Positions 1 to 9,365 of a stretch of DNA of 52,684 nt are shown piece after piece. How positions within the stretch are numbered: the stretch's first letter is position 1; each line of letters starts with the position of its first letter. This DNA is from Chitinophagaceae bacterium T5-Br10_B2g13 (lineage in GTDB: Bacteria > Bacteroidota > Rhodothermia > Balneolales > Balneolaceae), in the NCBI GenBank assembly GCA_001564065.1, contig LKNA01000013.1, positions 1-52,684 on the forward strand, written 5' to 3'. A model generated the notes under the pieces. It made no database searches, was not told the origin of the DNA, and was given only the letters and a program-made list of their open reading frames with translations. The translations under genes were made by a program, and so were the position numbers.

Positions 1-2023
1 CAAATTCGGCTCGGTTAACACGGCTCAAAATATCCTCATTCAGAATCCAGGATGGATCGGAGAATGCGTGTGTTTTCAGGAACTCCATTGCTTCTTTCTG
101 TATCTCTTTTGGAGTTGGCTCGTAGACTCCGCCTTCTTGATCGAAGGTTTTGTCGGTTTCGTATACACCGCCCACATTTGTGGTGACATGTCCCATGTAG
201 CGGCTCCACTGACCAATAATCTGTCCGTAAAGTTCGCTAAGCTCAGAGAAGTCTTCACCGGGTTTACCAATCCAGTCAATCAGGTTGTCGGTAATTACCT
301 GAAGGTTGGCAATTCCGTAGGTGTTCGCTTTCATGTTGTTATCACCCAGAGCTTCATTTTGCGATCTTGGGTCAGTAAAAGCACCGGTACGTCCATAAAA
401 ATAGTATGGATCGTCAGCACGTTCAACAGTCCACTCGTGCAGTATCTCTTCCTGCTCTTCGAGAGACATATCGCCGAACCAGGTGTATCCCCATTTAACA
501 GACCACTTGTCGTAAGGGCCAATTCTTGGGAAGAAGTTGGTTACGCCATCACCGGGCTGCGCGACGTAGTTGAAACGAGCGTAATCCATGATGGAAGAAG
601 CAGTTCCGTTTTCAGCGGTATAGGTTGGTGACCTGAGTGAATCGACCGGTACAGCGTGGCTTGAACCCCAGTTGTGTGGAAGACCCAGCGTATGGCCAAC
701 TTCATGCGCAGATACAAATCGGATCAACTCGCCCATAACATCGTCATCAAACTGAGTTGCCCGCGCTTCCGGGTTAGCGGCTGCGGTCTGGATGAAGTAC
801 CAGTTACGAAGCAGACGCATTACGTTATGATACCAACCAATGGCCGATGTCATAATCTGACCTGATCGCGGATCGTGCACGTGTGGTCCAAAAGCGTTCT
901 GGATTGGAGAAGCGAAGTAACGGATGGTTGGATACCGCGCATCTTCCAGGCTAAAGTCCGGATCGTCGGTCGGTGCCATCTTTCCGTAGATCGCATTTTT
1001 GAAACCGGCTTCTTCAAAAGCTTCCTGCCAGTCGTCAACACCCTTAATCAGCCACTCTCTCCACTCTTCCGGTGTAGCCGGATCGATGTAAAAAACGATT
1101 GGCTCTTCCGGTTCAACCAGTTCACCTCTCATATAGGCTTCCTTGTCTTTTGGAACAAGTTTCCATCGGGTTATGTGGCTGGTAGGTTTGGCACGGTGCT
1201 CACTTGTTCCATAATCTATCTGGCTCGCAGTAAAATATCCTACTCTGGCATCCGGACGTCTTGGTTCCATTGGCTCTTCGGGAAGGAGGTGCATACTGTG
1301 ATTAATCTCGAGAGAGATGGTATTTGCATCCGAGTTAGATGGCGGATTCTGTGCGTCGTATGTGAGAATATGTCTAGCCTCTACGTTTTCAGGGAAACTG
1401 CGAATTTCTTCAATAAATGTTCGGTTTCCGTCAACGCGACGAACCTGAAAGCGGGATCGATTGAATTGCTGAAGACCCAAAGCCGGCACATCGGTTGTAA
1501 AGAGACTTGTAATATCAATTACTGAGCCTGTTGAATCTGCATTTAAAGCCGCTATATCGAAAGAAGCAAGAATCGGTTCGAAGTTTGAGTTTCTTACAGC
1601 TTCGAAAATTGGAAGTTCTTCAGAAGCTGTATTTCTAAAAGAGACACGGCGCAGTAAGATTTTATTATCTCGCTTTTGCCAGCGAAGAACCTGTGTGTTA
1701 TTTTTCATCCCACCGTAGGCAATTCCATCGGCTGTGCGGGCAATACGGGATACCATGAGCATCTCGCGGTCCAGCATTTCATCGGGTATTTCGTAATAGT
1801 ATGTTGAATTGTTTTTATAGACGTTGAATAGTCCTTCATCTTTTTCGAAATCATCCTTGATGACTTCAGAAAAAGCTTTGGGCCCGTCTGAAGGCGCCGC
1901 TGCCGCTCTGCTTGGGCGCTCTGATGGTGCATCAGAACTTTGAACACTGTCTGTACTGGCACAGCCAACGATCAAAAACGCAGCAAGTAGCATTAGTGAT
2001 AGCTTTTGTACGATTTGTATCAT
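1..2023 (-). CDS. Zinc-dependent metalloprotease lipoprotein (DUF5117/DUF4953 type), 3' end outside window
   Basis: The reading frame is open from an ATG at 2023 down to base 1, giving 674 codons without a stop, so the C-terminus lies beyond the left edge. The start is a lipoprotein signal peptide with lipobox IVGC (Cys21), so the enzyme is probably anchored in the cell envelope. Residues 440-450 read HEVGHTLGLPH, the HExxHxxGxxH zinc site of metzincin-like proteases, followed by SIMDY as the likely Met-turn. The region before it matches what I know of the large Bacteroidota family carrying DUF5117, DUF5118 and DUF4953 domains. Physiological substrate is unknown. The family is usually about 800-850 residues, so perhaps 130-180 residues are missing here. 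Confidence 0.88.
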   Translation of the reverse strand, partial: MIQIVQKLSLMLLAAFLIVGCASTDSVQSSDAPSERPSRAAAAPSDGPKAFSEVIKDDFEKDEGLFNVYKNNSTYYYEIPDEMLDREMLMVSRIARTADGIAYGGMKNNTQVLRWQKRDNKILLRRVSFRNTASEELPIFEAVRNSNFEPILASFDIAALNADSTGSVIDITSLFTTDVPALGLQQFNRSRFQVRRVDGNRTFIEEIRSFPENVEARHILTYDAQNPPSNSDANTISLEINHSMHLLPEEPMEPRRPDARVGYFTASQIDYGTSEHRAKPTSHITRWKLVPKDKEAYMRGELVEPEEPIVFYIDPATPEEWREWLIKGVDDWQEAFEEAGFKNAIYGKMAPTDDPDFSLEDARYPTIRYFASPIQNAFGPHVHDPRSGQIMTSAIGWYHNVMRLLRNWYFIQTAAANPEARATQFDDDVMGELIRFVSAHEVGHTLGLPHNWGSSHAVPVDSLRSPTYTAENGTASSIMDYARFNYVAQPGDGVTNFFPRIGPYDKWSVKWGYTWFGDMSLEEQEEILHEWTVERADDPYYFYGRTGAFTDPRSQNEALGDNNMKANTYGIANLQVITDNLIDWIGKPGEDFSELSELYGQIIGQWSRYMGHVTTNVGGVYETDKTFDQEGGVYEPTPKEIQKEAMEFLKTHAFSDPSWILNEDILSRVNRAEF

Positions 2024-2192
2024 AAAACGTAGATTTTAGTTAAAGGTTAAGATGTTGAAAATTATCATATTGAAAATATCCAACGAAGATGTAAAATGGT
2101 GATAATTATACAGTTTTCGAAGAATAGTTAAGTGAATGATAAACATAAAAATTACATTACGATAAGTAATTACACTGCAATTAATTAAAATC

Positions 2193-2948
2193 ATGAATAC
2201 AAAAAAGGTTGTGTTTAAAGGAGCTTTGGGGGAGTCTCTCGCTGCTAAGATTGATTACCCTGATAATGATCACGTTGCGTGTGCACTGTTTGCTCACTGT
2301 TTTACCTGTTCTAAGAATTTGAAAGCCGTCGGAAATATTGCAAAGGCGTTAAATCAAAAAGGTGTTGCTGTTTTTCGTTTTGACTTTACAGGACTTGGAG
2401 ATAGTGATGGAAGTTTTGAGGATACCAACTTCAGTTCTAATGTCGACGACCTTCTTGCTGCTTCAGATTATATGAGGCGGGAGATGAGTTCGCCTTCCAT
2501 ATTGATCGGGCATTCGCTGGGAGGAGCAGCGGTGATACAGGCTGCCCATAGAATTGACTCGGTAAAAGCTGTTGCCACAATTGGAGCTCCATCAGACCCG
2601 AAGCATGTAGAAAAGCATTTTGAGTCAAAACGAGAAGAAATTGAAGAAAAAGGGTCAGCAGTAGTCAATCTGGGCGGCAGACCTTTCAGAATCAAAAAGC
2701 AATTTCTTGATGATTTAGATAAAACCAGAATGGATGAGTATATAAAAGAGTTAAATAGAGCTCTGCTGGTGATGCATTCACCGATGGATGAGACTGTAGG
2801 AATTGATAATGCAGCTCATATTTACAAGACCGCAAAACACCCGAAAAGTTTTCTCTCGCTTCATGAGGCAGATCACCTGTTGATGAAGGAAGATTATAGT
2901 CGATACGCCGGATCTATAATAGCTGAATGGTCATCTATCTATCTCTGA
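2193..2948 (+). CDS. Alpha/beta hydrolase, stand-alone version of the OsmC-fused family
   Basis: This 251-residue protein has a complete alpha/beta-hydrolase core: the nucleophile elbow GHSLGG with Ser108, an acid Asp199 in HSPMDETV and His228 in EADHLL. It has no signal peptide and should be cytosolic. The sequence, including the early FAHCFTCSKN segment, resembles the N-terminal half of bifunctional hydrolase/OsmC proteins. Here the chain stops after the hydrolase domain, and the next gene is unrelated, so the peroxiredoxin-like OsmC domain is absent. Substrate is unknown. The neighbouring superoxide dismutase is 56 bp downstream and could share a transcript, which would fit an oxidative-stress role, but this is inference. 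Confidence 0.85.
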   Translation: MNTKKVVFKGALGESLAAKIDYPDNDHVACALFAHCFTCSKNLKAVGNIAKALNQKGVAVFRFDFTGLGDSDGSFEDTNFSSNVDDLLAASDYMRREMSSPSILIGHSLGGAAVIQAAHRIDSVKAVATIGAPSDPKHVEKHFESKREEIEEKGSAVVNLGGRPFRIKKQFLDDLDKTRMDEYIKELNRALLVMHSPMDETVGIDNAAHIYKTAKHPKSFLSLHEADHLLMKEDYSRYAGSIIAEWSSIYL

Positions 2949-3004
2949 ATATTTTTATACATTTATATCAAACAGTAAATCAAACGAAAACCTATCTGAA
3001 AGTT

Positions 3005-3556
3005 ATGTTTAAATCACTTATACCAGCATTTTTAATTCTTTTTTTAGTAACCGCCTGTGTGGATCAGGAGGTTGTTGAGATGGAGTATCAGACACAGACT
3101 ATCGAACAGGCGGTAGCCGTTATGCATGCAACTGAAGGCAACAATGCAGAAGGCACCGTTGTTTTTACCCAAACGGATGAAGGTGTGAGGGTAGTAGCTA
3201 ACATTTCCGGACTTGATGCAAACTCAATGCATGGATTTCATATTCATGAGTATGGGGATTGCAGAGCTGAAGACGGAACTTCTGCCGGTGGGCATTTCGA
3301 TCCGGAGGATATGGCGCATGGAGGTCCGGATGATGAAATCCGTCATGTTGGTGATCTGGGTAATTTAGAATCAGATTCTGACGGAAATGCCACAGCAGAC
3401 TTTGTAGATAGCCGGCTTCAGCTCTCAGGAATGATGAGCATTCTTGGCCGCGGATTGATAGTTCATGCCGAGGAAGATGACCTGGAATCGCAGCCAACAG
3501 GTGCAGCAGGTGCAAGACTTGGCTGTGGTGTTATTGGAGTGGCTAACCCCCAATAA
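3005..3556 (+). CDS. sodC: Cu/Zn superoxide dismutase, lipoprotein
   Basis: The 183-residue product dismutates superoxide in the periplasm or at the membrane. The signal peptide ends in lipobox VTAC (Cys18). All metal ligands are visible: copper by His79, His81, His97 and His154; zinc by His97, His105, His114 and Asp117. Cys86 and Cys174 are placed for the conserved disulfide. I chose the ATG at 3005 because it starts directly at the signal peptide; an in-frame start at 2927 would add 26 residues and overlap the preceding gene. A strong hairpin terminator follows at 3590. The assignment is secure. Confidence 0.95.
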   Translation: MFKSLIPAFLILFLVTACVDQEVVEMEYQTQTIEQAVAVMHATEGNNAEGTVVFTQTDEGVRVVANISGLDANSMHGFHIHEYGDCRAEDGTSAGGHFDPEDMAHGGPDDEIRHVGDLGNLESDSDGNATADFVDSRLQLSGMMSILGRGLIVHAEEDDLESQPTGAAGARLGCGVIGVANPQ

Positions 3557-3589
3557 TTTTGAATTCCGGAACTATTCAAAATTGACCTG

Positions 3590-3617
3590 AACCCTGCCGC
3601 TGTGCAGGGTTTTTTTA
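3590..3617 (+). terminator. Rho-independent terminator of sodC
   Basis: The stem CCCTGC/GCAGGG (3592-3597 and 3604-3609) has a six-base loop and is followed immediately by a run of T. It lies 35 bases after the sodC stop codon and before the next gene's own start. Confidence 0.85.
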
Positions 3618-3653
3618 TTTTAAACGAGTATCTGTTTTTATTAAATTCAAACT

Positions 3654-5027
3654 ATGAAATATCTACTATTCGTTATTGCTCTACTTACAGCTCAAACAGT
3701 ATTCGGCCAGAACTACGAAGATGTGGCGGGTGAATGGACAGGAGCCATACAAATAACCGGCCAGAATCTGACCACAAATTTTATGTTCAGCTATCAGGAT
3801 GGAGAACTGGATGGCACCATTGATATTCCCCAGCAGATGGCGTTTAACTTGCCGGTTGAGTTTTTAAAAACGGAAGCAGATTCCCTTGTTTTTCAATTTC
3901 AGACAGGTACCGGTCCGGCTTTGTTCAGGGGCGTGTGGGACAGAGGAGAAAAATCTATCTCGGGCATGTTCGAACAGATGAATATGAGCTTTCCATTTTC
4001 TATAGAAAAGAAAGACGCAATTGCAGATGAAAATGGAAGATCAGGCGGGACTGAAGTTATCATTCAAACCAGGGCGGGTCAGGTGAGCGGCACACTTTTA
4101 CTGGCTGATGAACCCGCACCACTTGTGATTCTTTTAACCGGTTCCGGGGCACAGGACAGAGATGAAACGGTAGCAGGATTCAGAATTTTTGCACAGCTGG
4201 CCGACTCCCTGCACAAATACGGATACTCCTCATTCCGCTATGATGACAGAGGCGTGGGAAGATCGACCGGAGAAGTTGACGCGACACTTTTTGATCTAGC
4301 CGATGATCTGGAAGATATTGTTTCACACCTTCAAAACGAGTACGGTTCAGCAATATCAAAAACAGTGTTGCTGGGGCATAGTCAGGGCGGTTTGGTTGCC
4401 GCGATATCGTCTGATGAAGTTTTAGCTGACGGGATCATATTTATGGGCGCCCCCTTTCTGCCGGGAGACAAAATCGTCAACAGTCAGATTCGAACAATTT
4501 CAGAAGCCCAGGGTATAGCTGATGATATTGTTGAGCAGAATCTGGAGTTTCAGCAGAGAATTTATGATGTGATCCGCAATGAGGAGGACTGGAGTGTTGT
4601 GGAGCAGGATCTATACAATCGGCTTGAGGCTCAGATTAACGAGCTGCCTGAACAGCAGCGTGAAGCTCTAGGTGATATGAGTTCGTTTATACGCAGTCAG
4701 ATCAATCGCCAGCTTGCTGCGGCCAAAACGGAGTGGTTTAAGTCGTTTATAGAGTATGATCCACAGAGTGATATTTCAAAGCTGCAAATACCCATGCTGG
4801 CAATTTTTGGGGAGAAGGATACGCAGGTTATTTATGAGCCAAACCGTACCAAGGCGGAGTTGTTAAAAGAGGATGGCGGTTTGAATTTAACTATCGTTGA
4901 AATCGAATCGGCCAACCATCTTTTTCAGCATTCAAATACAGGATTGCCAAGTGAGTACGGCATGCTCGATAAAAGGTTTGCCGACGGTTTTGTGGAAGCT
5001 ATAATCGAATGGCTAAGTTCGATTTAA
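3654..5027 (+). CDS. Secreted alpha/beta hydrolase with N-terminal beta domain
   Basis: This 457-residue protein has a cleavable signal peptide (cut probably after VFGQ) and so is periplasmic or exported. Residues about 20-120 form a beta-rich domain of the kind often found before hydrolases in Bacteroidota. The hydrolase domain follows, with LTGSGAQDRD as the oxyanion region, GHSQGG containing nucleophile Ser243, Asp389 in FGEKDTQ and His422 in SANHLF. It resembles secreted S9-like or acyl-esterase proteins; the substrate cannot be told. It lies after the sodC terminator and is probably transcribed on its own. Confidence 0.85.
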   Translation: MKYLLFVIALLTAQTVFGQNYEDVAGEWTGAIQITGQNLTTNFMFSYQDGELDGTIDIPQQMAFNLPVEFLKTEADSLVFQFQTGTGPALFRGVWDRGEKSISGMFEQMNMSFPFSIEKKDAIADENGRSGGTEVIIQTRAGQVSGTLLLADEPAPLVILLTGSGAQDRDETVAGFRIFAQLADSLHKYGYSSFRYDDRGVGRSTGEVDATLFDLADDLEDIVSHLQNEYGSAISKTVLLGHSQGGLVAAISSDEVLADGIIFMGAPFLPGDKIVNSQIRTISEAQGIADDIVEQNLEFQQRIYDVIRNEEDWSVVEQDLYNRLEAQINELPEQQREALGDMSSFIRSQINRQLAAAKTEWFKSFIEYDPQSDISKLQIPMLAIFGEKDTQVIYEPNRTKAELLKEDGGLNLTIVEIESANHLFQHSNTGLPSEYGMLDKRFADGFVEAIIEWLSSI

Positions 5028-5875
5028 ATTCTGTTCACTCGCAGTGACGCTAAGTGCGCGGAGAATTTGTTGTTAATTGACCTGCCAGCATCTGAAGTGG
5101 AACAATAGTTCTGGCAGCGTCGGGTGTCATACATTGTACTAACGCTGACAGGAATCCCCCGAAAGCAGTTGGATACGCTGTCAGGTTCATTGGATTATTC
5201 CAAATCCCTTATAATAACCGCCTGACCGCACGGCTATGTCGATTAATCCAACCCTGGCTCTGATTCTTTAACCTGCTCCGGATGGAGCGGCACATTTGTA
5301 AAAACTCTGATCATCTTCTAAACTACTGCTCGCCGAAGGTGCGCTACCTTTCTAAGATTCACTATTTGAGAGGCGTTACATCTACTGCTCACTCCGGAGC
5401 AGTGGGTTGATGTGTATCGTCTGTTTTTACAAACGCAATGCACCTGCCGGCGCATGATAGCGGTTATCCCATCAGACCGCTTCCTTCGGTCAAATGGTTG
5501 AGTGATGCATGCCACCCTGTTAAGATATATAATTTTGCAGGTTAGATTGCTTGCAGCGGTCATCCGGAATGGTGCTGGAGTACATCTTGGCGGTTTGTCT
5601 CGATGAGGTGGAATGTACTATTCATTCCGGAGAAGAGTGCTTACTCTACAACAGGTTTTTTCTTTAACCTGCTCCGGATGGAGCGGCACATTTGTAAAAA
5701 CTCTGATCATCTTCTAAACTACTGCGCACCAGAGGTGCGCTACTTTCATAGTCTCGATTTTTGCAGAAACACAACATACTCAGACTATCAAAAAAAGCCG
5801 TCTGACCGGCTGAAGCGGTCTGACGGCTTGATTCTAAGTCTACACTGCGTACACGGCGCTTCCGCGGTAGAATCG
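5028..5875. repeat. Gene-free tract with two copies of a two-hairpin element
   Basis: No convincing gene is present in these 848 bases. Positions 5264-5329 and 5660-5725 are a perfect 66-base direct repeat. Each copy starts with the hairpin GCTCCGGATGGAGCGG (5275 and 5671). About 45 bases later comes a second hairpin-like block ending in GGTGCGCTAC. Related elements in the opposite orientation lie at 17895-18290. Between the copies are further palindromic pieces such as CTGCTCACTCCGGAGCAG. The tract ends in the glyS terminator. Confidence 0.75.
5789..5828 (-). terminator. Terminator of glyS
   Basis: A perfect 13-base stem (5796-5808 with 5816-5828; arm AGCCGTCTGACCG) with a seven-base loop is preceded on the plus strand by a run of A. 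On the minus strand this becomes a hairpin followed by T residues. It lies about 50 bases past the glyS stop codon. Confidence 0.85.
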
Positions 5876-7333
5876 TTACTCAGGTTTCCAGCTTTTCATT
5901 CCGTCGCGAATCACATCTCCCAGCTTATCTACAGAAACACGCTCCTGCTCCATGTTGTCTCGATAGCGAATGGTAACAGTGTTGTCTTCCAAACCGTCAA
6001 AGTCAACGGTAACACAGAACGGAGTACCGGCTTCATCCTGGCGGCGATAGCGTTTACCGATAGAACCTGACTCATCATAAAGTACATTGTAGTCGTCCCG
6101 CAGGTCGTGTTCAATCTTTTTGGCCAACTCCTGCAGCTCAGGTTTTTTGATGAGTGGAAAGATTCCAACTTTAGTCGGAGCGATTTTCGGGTGAAGCTTT
6201 AGCACAGTTCGTGTATCTCCGTCCACCTCTTCTTCGCGGTATGCATCACAAAGTACCATCAGTGTGCAGCGATCTAAACCTATTGAAGTTTCAATAACAT
6301 ATGGCGTATAGCGTTTCTGCTGTTTCTGATCGTAGTACTCCATTTTTTTGCCGGAATACTCCTGGTGCCGGGACAAATCAAAATCAGTTCGGTTGTGGAT
6401 TCCCTCAACTTCCTGCCATCCAATAGGGAATTTAAACTGAATGTCGGCAGCGGCACGCGCGTAGTGAGCCAACTTATCTTCCGGATGCGGTGCAGTTCTC
6501 AGATTCTCCTCACGAATTCCCAGGCTCTTGTGCCATTCGATTCGTTCATTCAGCCAGTTATCATAGCTTTCCTCGTCAGCTCCCGGCTCAACAAAATACT
6601 GCATCTCCATCTGCTCAAATTCCCGCATACGGAATACAAACTGACGGGCAACGACCTCATTCCGAAATGCTTTTCCAACCTGCGCGATCCCGAAAGGTAC
6701 CTGAACACGGGCTGTATCGAGTACATTTTTGTAATTCACGAAAATTCCCTGAGCTGTTTCCGGCCGCAGATAAATGGCGTCGTCATCGCCGGATGAAGTT
6801 GCTCCATAGTGAGTTTTAAACATCAAGTTAAACTGGCGAACTTCAGTCCAGTCGAAGGCACCGGAATCGGGCGCTTTAATCTCCTCTTCCATGATGATAT
6901 CATATAGATCTTCGCACAGACCTTTTCGGGTTCCGGTAGTGTCGAGCTTCTCCTGCAGTTTATCTGCCTCATCCTCTTTATCTTTATCACGAAGCTTTTG
7001 AATGTGCTGTTCAATCAGCATATCCGCCCGATACCGTTTTTTCGACTGCTTGTCGTCAATCATCGGGTCATTAAATCCTTCAACATGGCCGCTGGCTTCC
7101 CAAACTTTCGGGTGCATAAAGATAGCTGCATCTATACCCACAATATTGTCGTGGTACTGGGTCATCGCCTTCCACCAGTTAGCCTGAATGTTGCGTTTCA
7201 ATTCAACTCCAAGAGGGCCGTAGTCGTAAACTGCGGCAAGCCCTCCGTAAATATCAGATGATTGAAAAATAAACCCTCGTGATTTTGACAGGGAGACAAT
7301 TTTGTCAAGTGAATCTAAATTCTTTTCAGGCAT
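5876..7333 (-). CDS. glyS: Glycine--tRNA ligase, homodimeric single-chain type
   Basis: This 485-residue class II synthetase charges tRNA-Gly. Motif 2 is visible around residues 185-225 (RPETAQGIF through VGKAFRNE) and motif 3 near residue 350 (IGLDRCTLMVL). An anticodon-binding domain follows (KIAPTKVGIFPL). It is the alpha-2 type found in many non-proteobacterial groups, not the GlyQ/GlyS two-subunit type. I prefer the ATG at 7333 (MPEKNLDSLDKIV) over an in-frame TTG 13 codons upstream. It is divergent from asd, with a palindrome between them at 7480-7504. Confidence 0.95.
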   Translation of the reverse strand: MPEKNLDSLDKIVSLSKSRGFIFQSSDIYGGLAAVYDYGPLGVELKRNIQANWWKAMTQYHDNIVGIDAAIFMHPKVWEASGHVEGFNDPMIDDKQSKKRYRADMLIEQHIQKLRDKDKEDEADKLQEKLDTTGTRKGLCEDLYDIIMEEEIKAPDSGAFDWTEVRQFNLMFKTHYGATSSGDDDAIYLRPETAQGIFVNYKNVLDTARVQVPFGIAQVGKAFRNEVVARQFVFRMREFEQMEMQYFVEPGADEESYDNWLNERIEWHKSLGIREENLRTAPHPEDKLAHYARAAADIQFKFPIGWQEVEGIHNRTDFDLSRHQEYSGKKMEYYDQKQQKRYTPYVIETSIGLDRCTLMVLCDAYREEEVDGDTRTVLKLHPKIAPTKVGIFPLIKKPELQELAKKIEHDLRDDYNVLYDESGSIGKRYRRQDEAGTPFCVTVDFDGLEDNTVTIRYRDNMEQERVSVDKLGDVIRDGMKSWKPE

Positions 7334-7479
7334 AAAAAATCTGTAGTTAGTCAGTTTGAAATCGTGTTTCAATGCGAAAATATTAACAAGCTACAAAGAT
7401 ATGAAAAATCTGACCGATGATGAATCGTTTGTGCAGTGGATTTCTTATTTTTGGGGCAATTTGAAATAGTTGATGCAAC

Positions 7480-7504
7480 ATTTGTGTTGTAGTTCAATAC
7501 AAAT
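7480..7504. promoter_or_regulatory. Inverted repeat between glyS and asd
   Basis: ATTTGTGTTG and CAATACAAAT form ten-base arms with one mismatch around a five-base spacer. It sits 50 bases before the asd start and about 147 bases before glyS. It could be an operator or part of a Bacteroidota-type promoter; no regulator is implied by the context. Confidence 0.4.
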
Positions 7505-7553
7505 AGCCAGACAGTTACACTTTAGGTTTAGTTTAAAATAGATAGATCACTTT

Positions 7554-8615
7554 ATGACGTCATTCAGAGTCGGAATATTAGGTGCTACAGGAGCTGTAGG
7601 CCAGAAATTTATACGAATTCTAGAAAATCATCCCTGGTTCCAAATTACAGGTTTAGGGGCTTCGAAACGATCGGCCGGCAAATCCTATGAGGAAGCTGCG
7701 AATTGGATAGAGAGCACACCAATGCCCGAAAGTATCAAACAGCTACAGGTTTTTGAATGTAAATCTGAACTGTTTAAGAACGTAGATTTTGTCTTTTCAG
7801 GACTCGATTCATCTGTTGCAACAGAGATAGAGGCTGATTTTGCAAAAGCGGGAATTCCGGTAATCAGTAATGCAAAGAATTACAGAACAGATCCAACGGT
7901 ACCGTTATTAATACCCGAGGTCAATCCGGATCATACTGAACTGATCCGAGAGCAGAGATTTACAGATGACGGTTCCGGGTGGATTGTTACCAATCCAAAC
8001 TGTGTAGCCGTTCCGCTTACAACAGCACTAAAGCCGTTGTATGACAAATTTGGGATTGAATCTGTAGTGGTTACATCCATGCAGGCGATCTCCGGAGCGG
8101 GTTATCCCGGTGTGCCAAGTTTGGATATCATGGGAAATGTGATTCCGTTTATCGGTGGCGAAGAATCCAAGATTCGACAGGAACCGCTCAAGCTACTAGG
8201 TAATCTAAAGAACGGTGCCGTTCGCTATGCAGACTTCCCGGTTCAGGCAACGGCAACAAGAGTGCCTGTCATTAACGGACACCTTCTTTCAGTCACTGTT
8301 GGTTTAAAAAAGAGAGCAGACCTGGAAACTATACGCGATGCAATGAAAGATTGGGAGAGCCCAATACACAAATTGGATTTGCCGTCAGCACCTAAGTTCC
8401 CATTAAAAGTTTATGATGATCCAAGATTTCCCCAGCCCCGACTTCATGCAGAAAGTGAAGGTGGTATGCAGACAGCCGTAGGCAGAATTAGATCTGCCCA
8501 TGTGATGGATGTGAGCTTTGTTGCGATGGCTCATAATACCGTAAGAGGAGCTGCAGGCGGGGCAATTCTGAATGCAGAACTTCTTGTGAAGAAAGGATTT
8601 TTGGAAGTGAAATAA
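7554..8615 (+). CDS. asd: Aspartate-semialdehyde dehydrogenase, fungal/archaeal subtype
   Basis: The 353-residue enzyme makes L-aspartate 4-semialdehyde from aspartyl phosphate with NADPH, the branch-point step to lysine, threonine and methionine. The Rossmann motif GATGAVG is at residues 10-16. The catalytic Cys150 lies in TNPNC, and His243 in NGHLLSV is the expected base. The arrangement resembles the subtype shared by archaea, fungi and some bacteria. No other amino-acid biosynthesis gene is next to it. The start ATG at 7554 begins directly with the nucleotide-binding strand. Confidence 0.94.
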   Translation: MTSFRVGILGATGAVGQKFIRILENHPWFQITGLGASKRSAGKSYEEAANWIESTPMPESIKQLQVFECKSELFKNVDFVFSGLDSSVATEIEADFAKAGIPVISNAKNYRTDPTVPLLIPEVNPDHTELIREQRFTDDGSGWIVTNPNCVAVPLTTALKPLYDKFGIESVVVTSMQAISGAGYPGVPSLDIMGNVIPFIGGEESKIRQEPLKLLGNLKNGAVRYADFPVQATATRVPVINGHLLSVTVGLKKRADLETIRDAMKDWESPIHKLDLPSAPKFPLKVYDDPRFPQPRLHAESEGGMQTAVGRIRSAHVMDVSFVAMAHNTVRGAAGGAILNAELLVKKGFLEVK

Positions 8616-8671
8616 ATTGAATTAACAGTCTAATTTAATTATGCTTGGTAGTATTTAAATAAAAAAACATC

Positions 8672-9126
8672 ATGCATAAATTTTCCTTTATCGTTCTGTT
8701 TGCTTTCGCTGCATTTTTGAACATGAGCTGCTCTTCAACTGAAAGTCAGTTGAAGAATTCAGCATCTGATTATGCTGAAGTACCAATGCCGGAAAGTGCC
8801 CTTTCAGAAGATATCCTGAGCCGGAAATACATGCAAAGTACCCGGGGGGAAGCGCTGCTCTCAATGAGCATATCAGGCTGAATACAGTTATTCCTGAAAT
8901 TGCCAGAATTGAGGGATATGAAGGGAGGCTACTTTTAACCTATGTGGTAGATGAGAAAGGTAAGGCGGGGCAGGTAGAGATTATTAATAGTCCGCATGAA
9001 TCCATTAGTGAAATGTACAAGAGTATTGTAGACAGCATGGAGAGATGGGAGCCTGCCGTTCTAAGAGGTGAGCCGGTTGAACAGCGCTATGTGATCACAT
9101 CTTTTTTCAGGGATGGTAACAGTTAA
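8672..9126 (+). pseudogene. TonB C-terminal-domain lipoprotein, interrupted by a -1 frameshift
   Basis: The first part (8672-8881) encodes a lipoprotein signal peptide with lipobox ending at Cys20 (LNMSC) and runs into a stop. The reading continues in another frame through 9124-9126, with a clear TonB-like domain: GGSAALNEHIRLN, PEIARIEGYEG, LLTYVVDEKGKAG and MERWEPAVLRGEPV. Reading shifts correctly if one base is re-read at the G6 run (8844-8849), giving a 151-residue protein. This is either a one-base deletion, a consensus error, or slippage on G_GGG_GAA. An intact protein would be a short envelope lipoprotein with a TonB C-terminal fold, without the usual inner-membrane anchor and Pro-rich linker. 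Two genes further along lies a TonB-dependent receptor. Confidence 0.75.
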
Positions 9127-9138
9127 ATAACTTGTCTG

Positions 9139-9285
9139 ATGCCTCATAAAAAACCTCATCTGCCCGAAAAGATCTGTCCGGTTTGTCATCGGGCATTCAG
9201 CTGGAGAAAAAAATGGGAGAAGAATTGGTATGAGGTGAAGTACTGCAGCGAACGGTGCAGAAGAAATAAAGATAAGGCTGTCTGA
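9139..9285 (+). CDS. DUF2256 small zinc-finger-like protein
   Basis: This 48-residue gene is too short for usual cut-offs. It has the DUF2256 pattern: CPVC at residues 13-16, then [11 protein letters not shown], then YCSERCRR with Cys36 and Cys40. The four cysteines suggest a bound zinc. Function of the family is unknown; members are often found beside DNA photolyase/cryptochrome genes, which are not seen here. It begins 13 bases after the preceding stop, so it probably shares that transcript. Confidence 0.8.
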   Translation: MPHKKPHLPEKICPVCHRAFSWRKKWEKNWYEVKYCSERCRRNKDKAV

Positions 9286-9365
9286 ATATGTAAAAACCTG
9301 TGAATAATGTTTAAAGCAGGATTTTTGGGGATTGGTGGTACATTGATTTTTGTAGATGTAGCACT

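Noticed and set aside
875-1525. Long plus-strand reading frame of about 216 codons
   Set aside because: It lies entirely antisense to the metalloprotease gene, which has the zinc motif and domain similarity; the plus-strand product shows no family features.
2927-3004. Upstream start for superoxide dismutase
   Set aside because: It would overlap the preceding gene and put 26 residues before a perfect lipoprotein signal peptide.
5264-5740. CRISPR array
   Set aside because: There are only two 66-base repeats 396 bases apart, each holding its own hairpins; there is no regular spacing and no cas gene.
5603-6070. Plus-strand reading frame of 155 codons
   Set aside because: It crosses the repeat tract, the glyS terminator and the 3' end of glyS on the other strand; this is a shadow.
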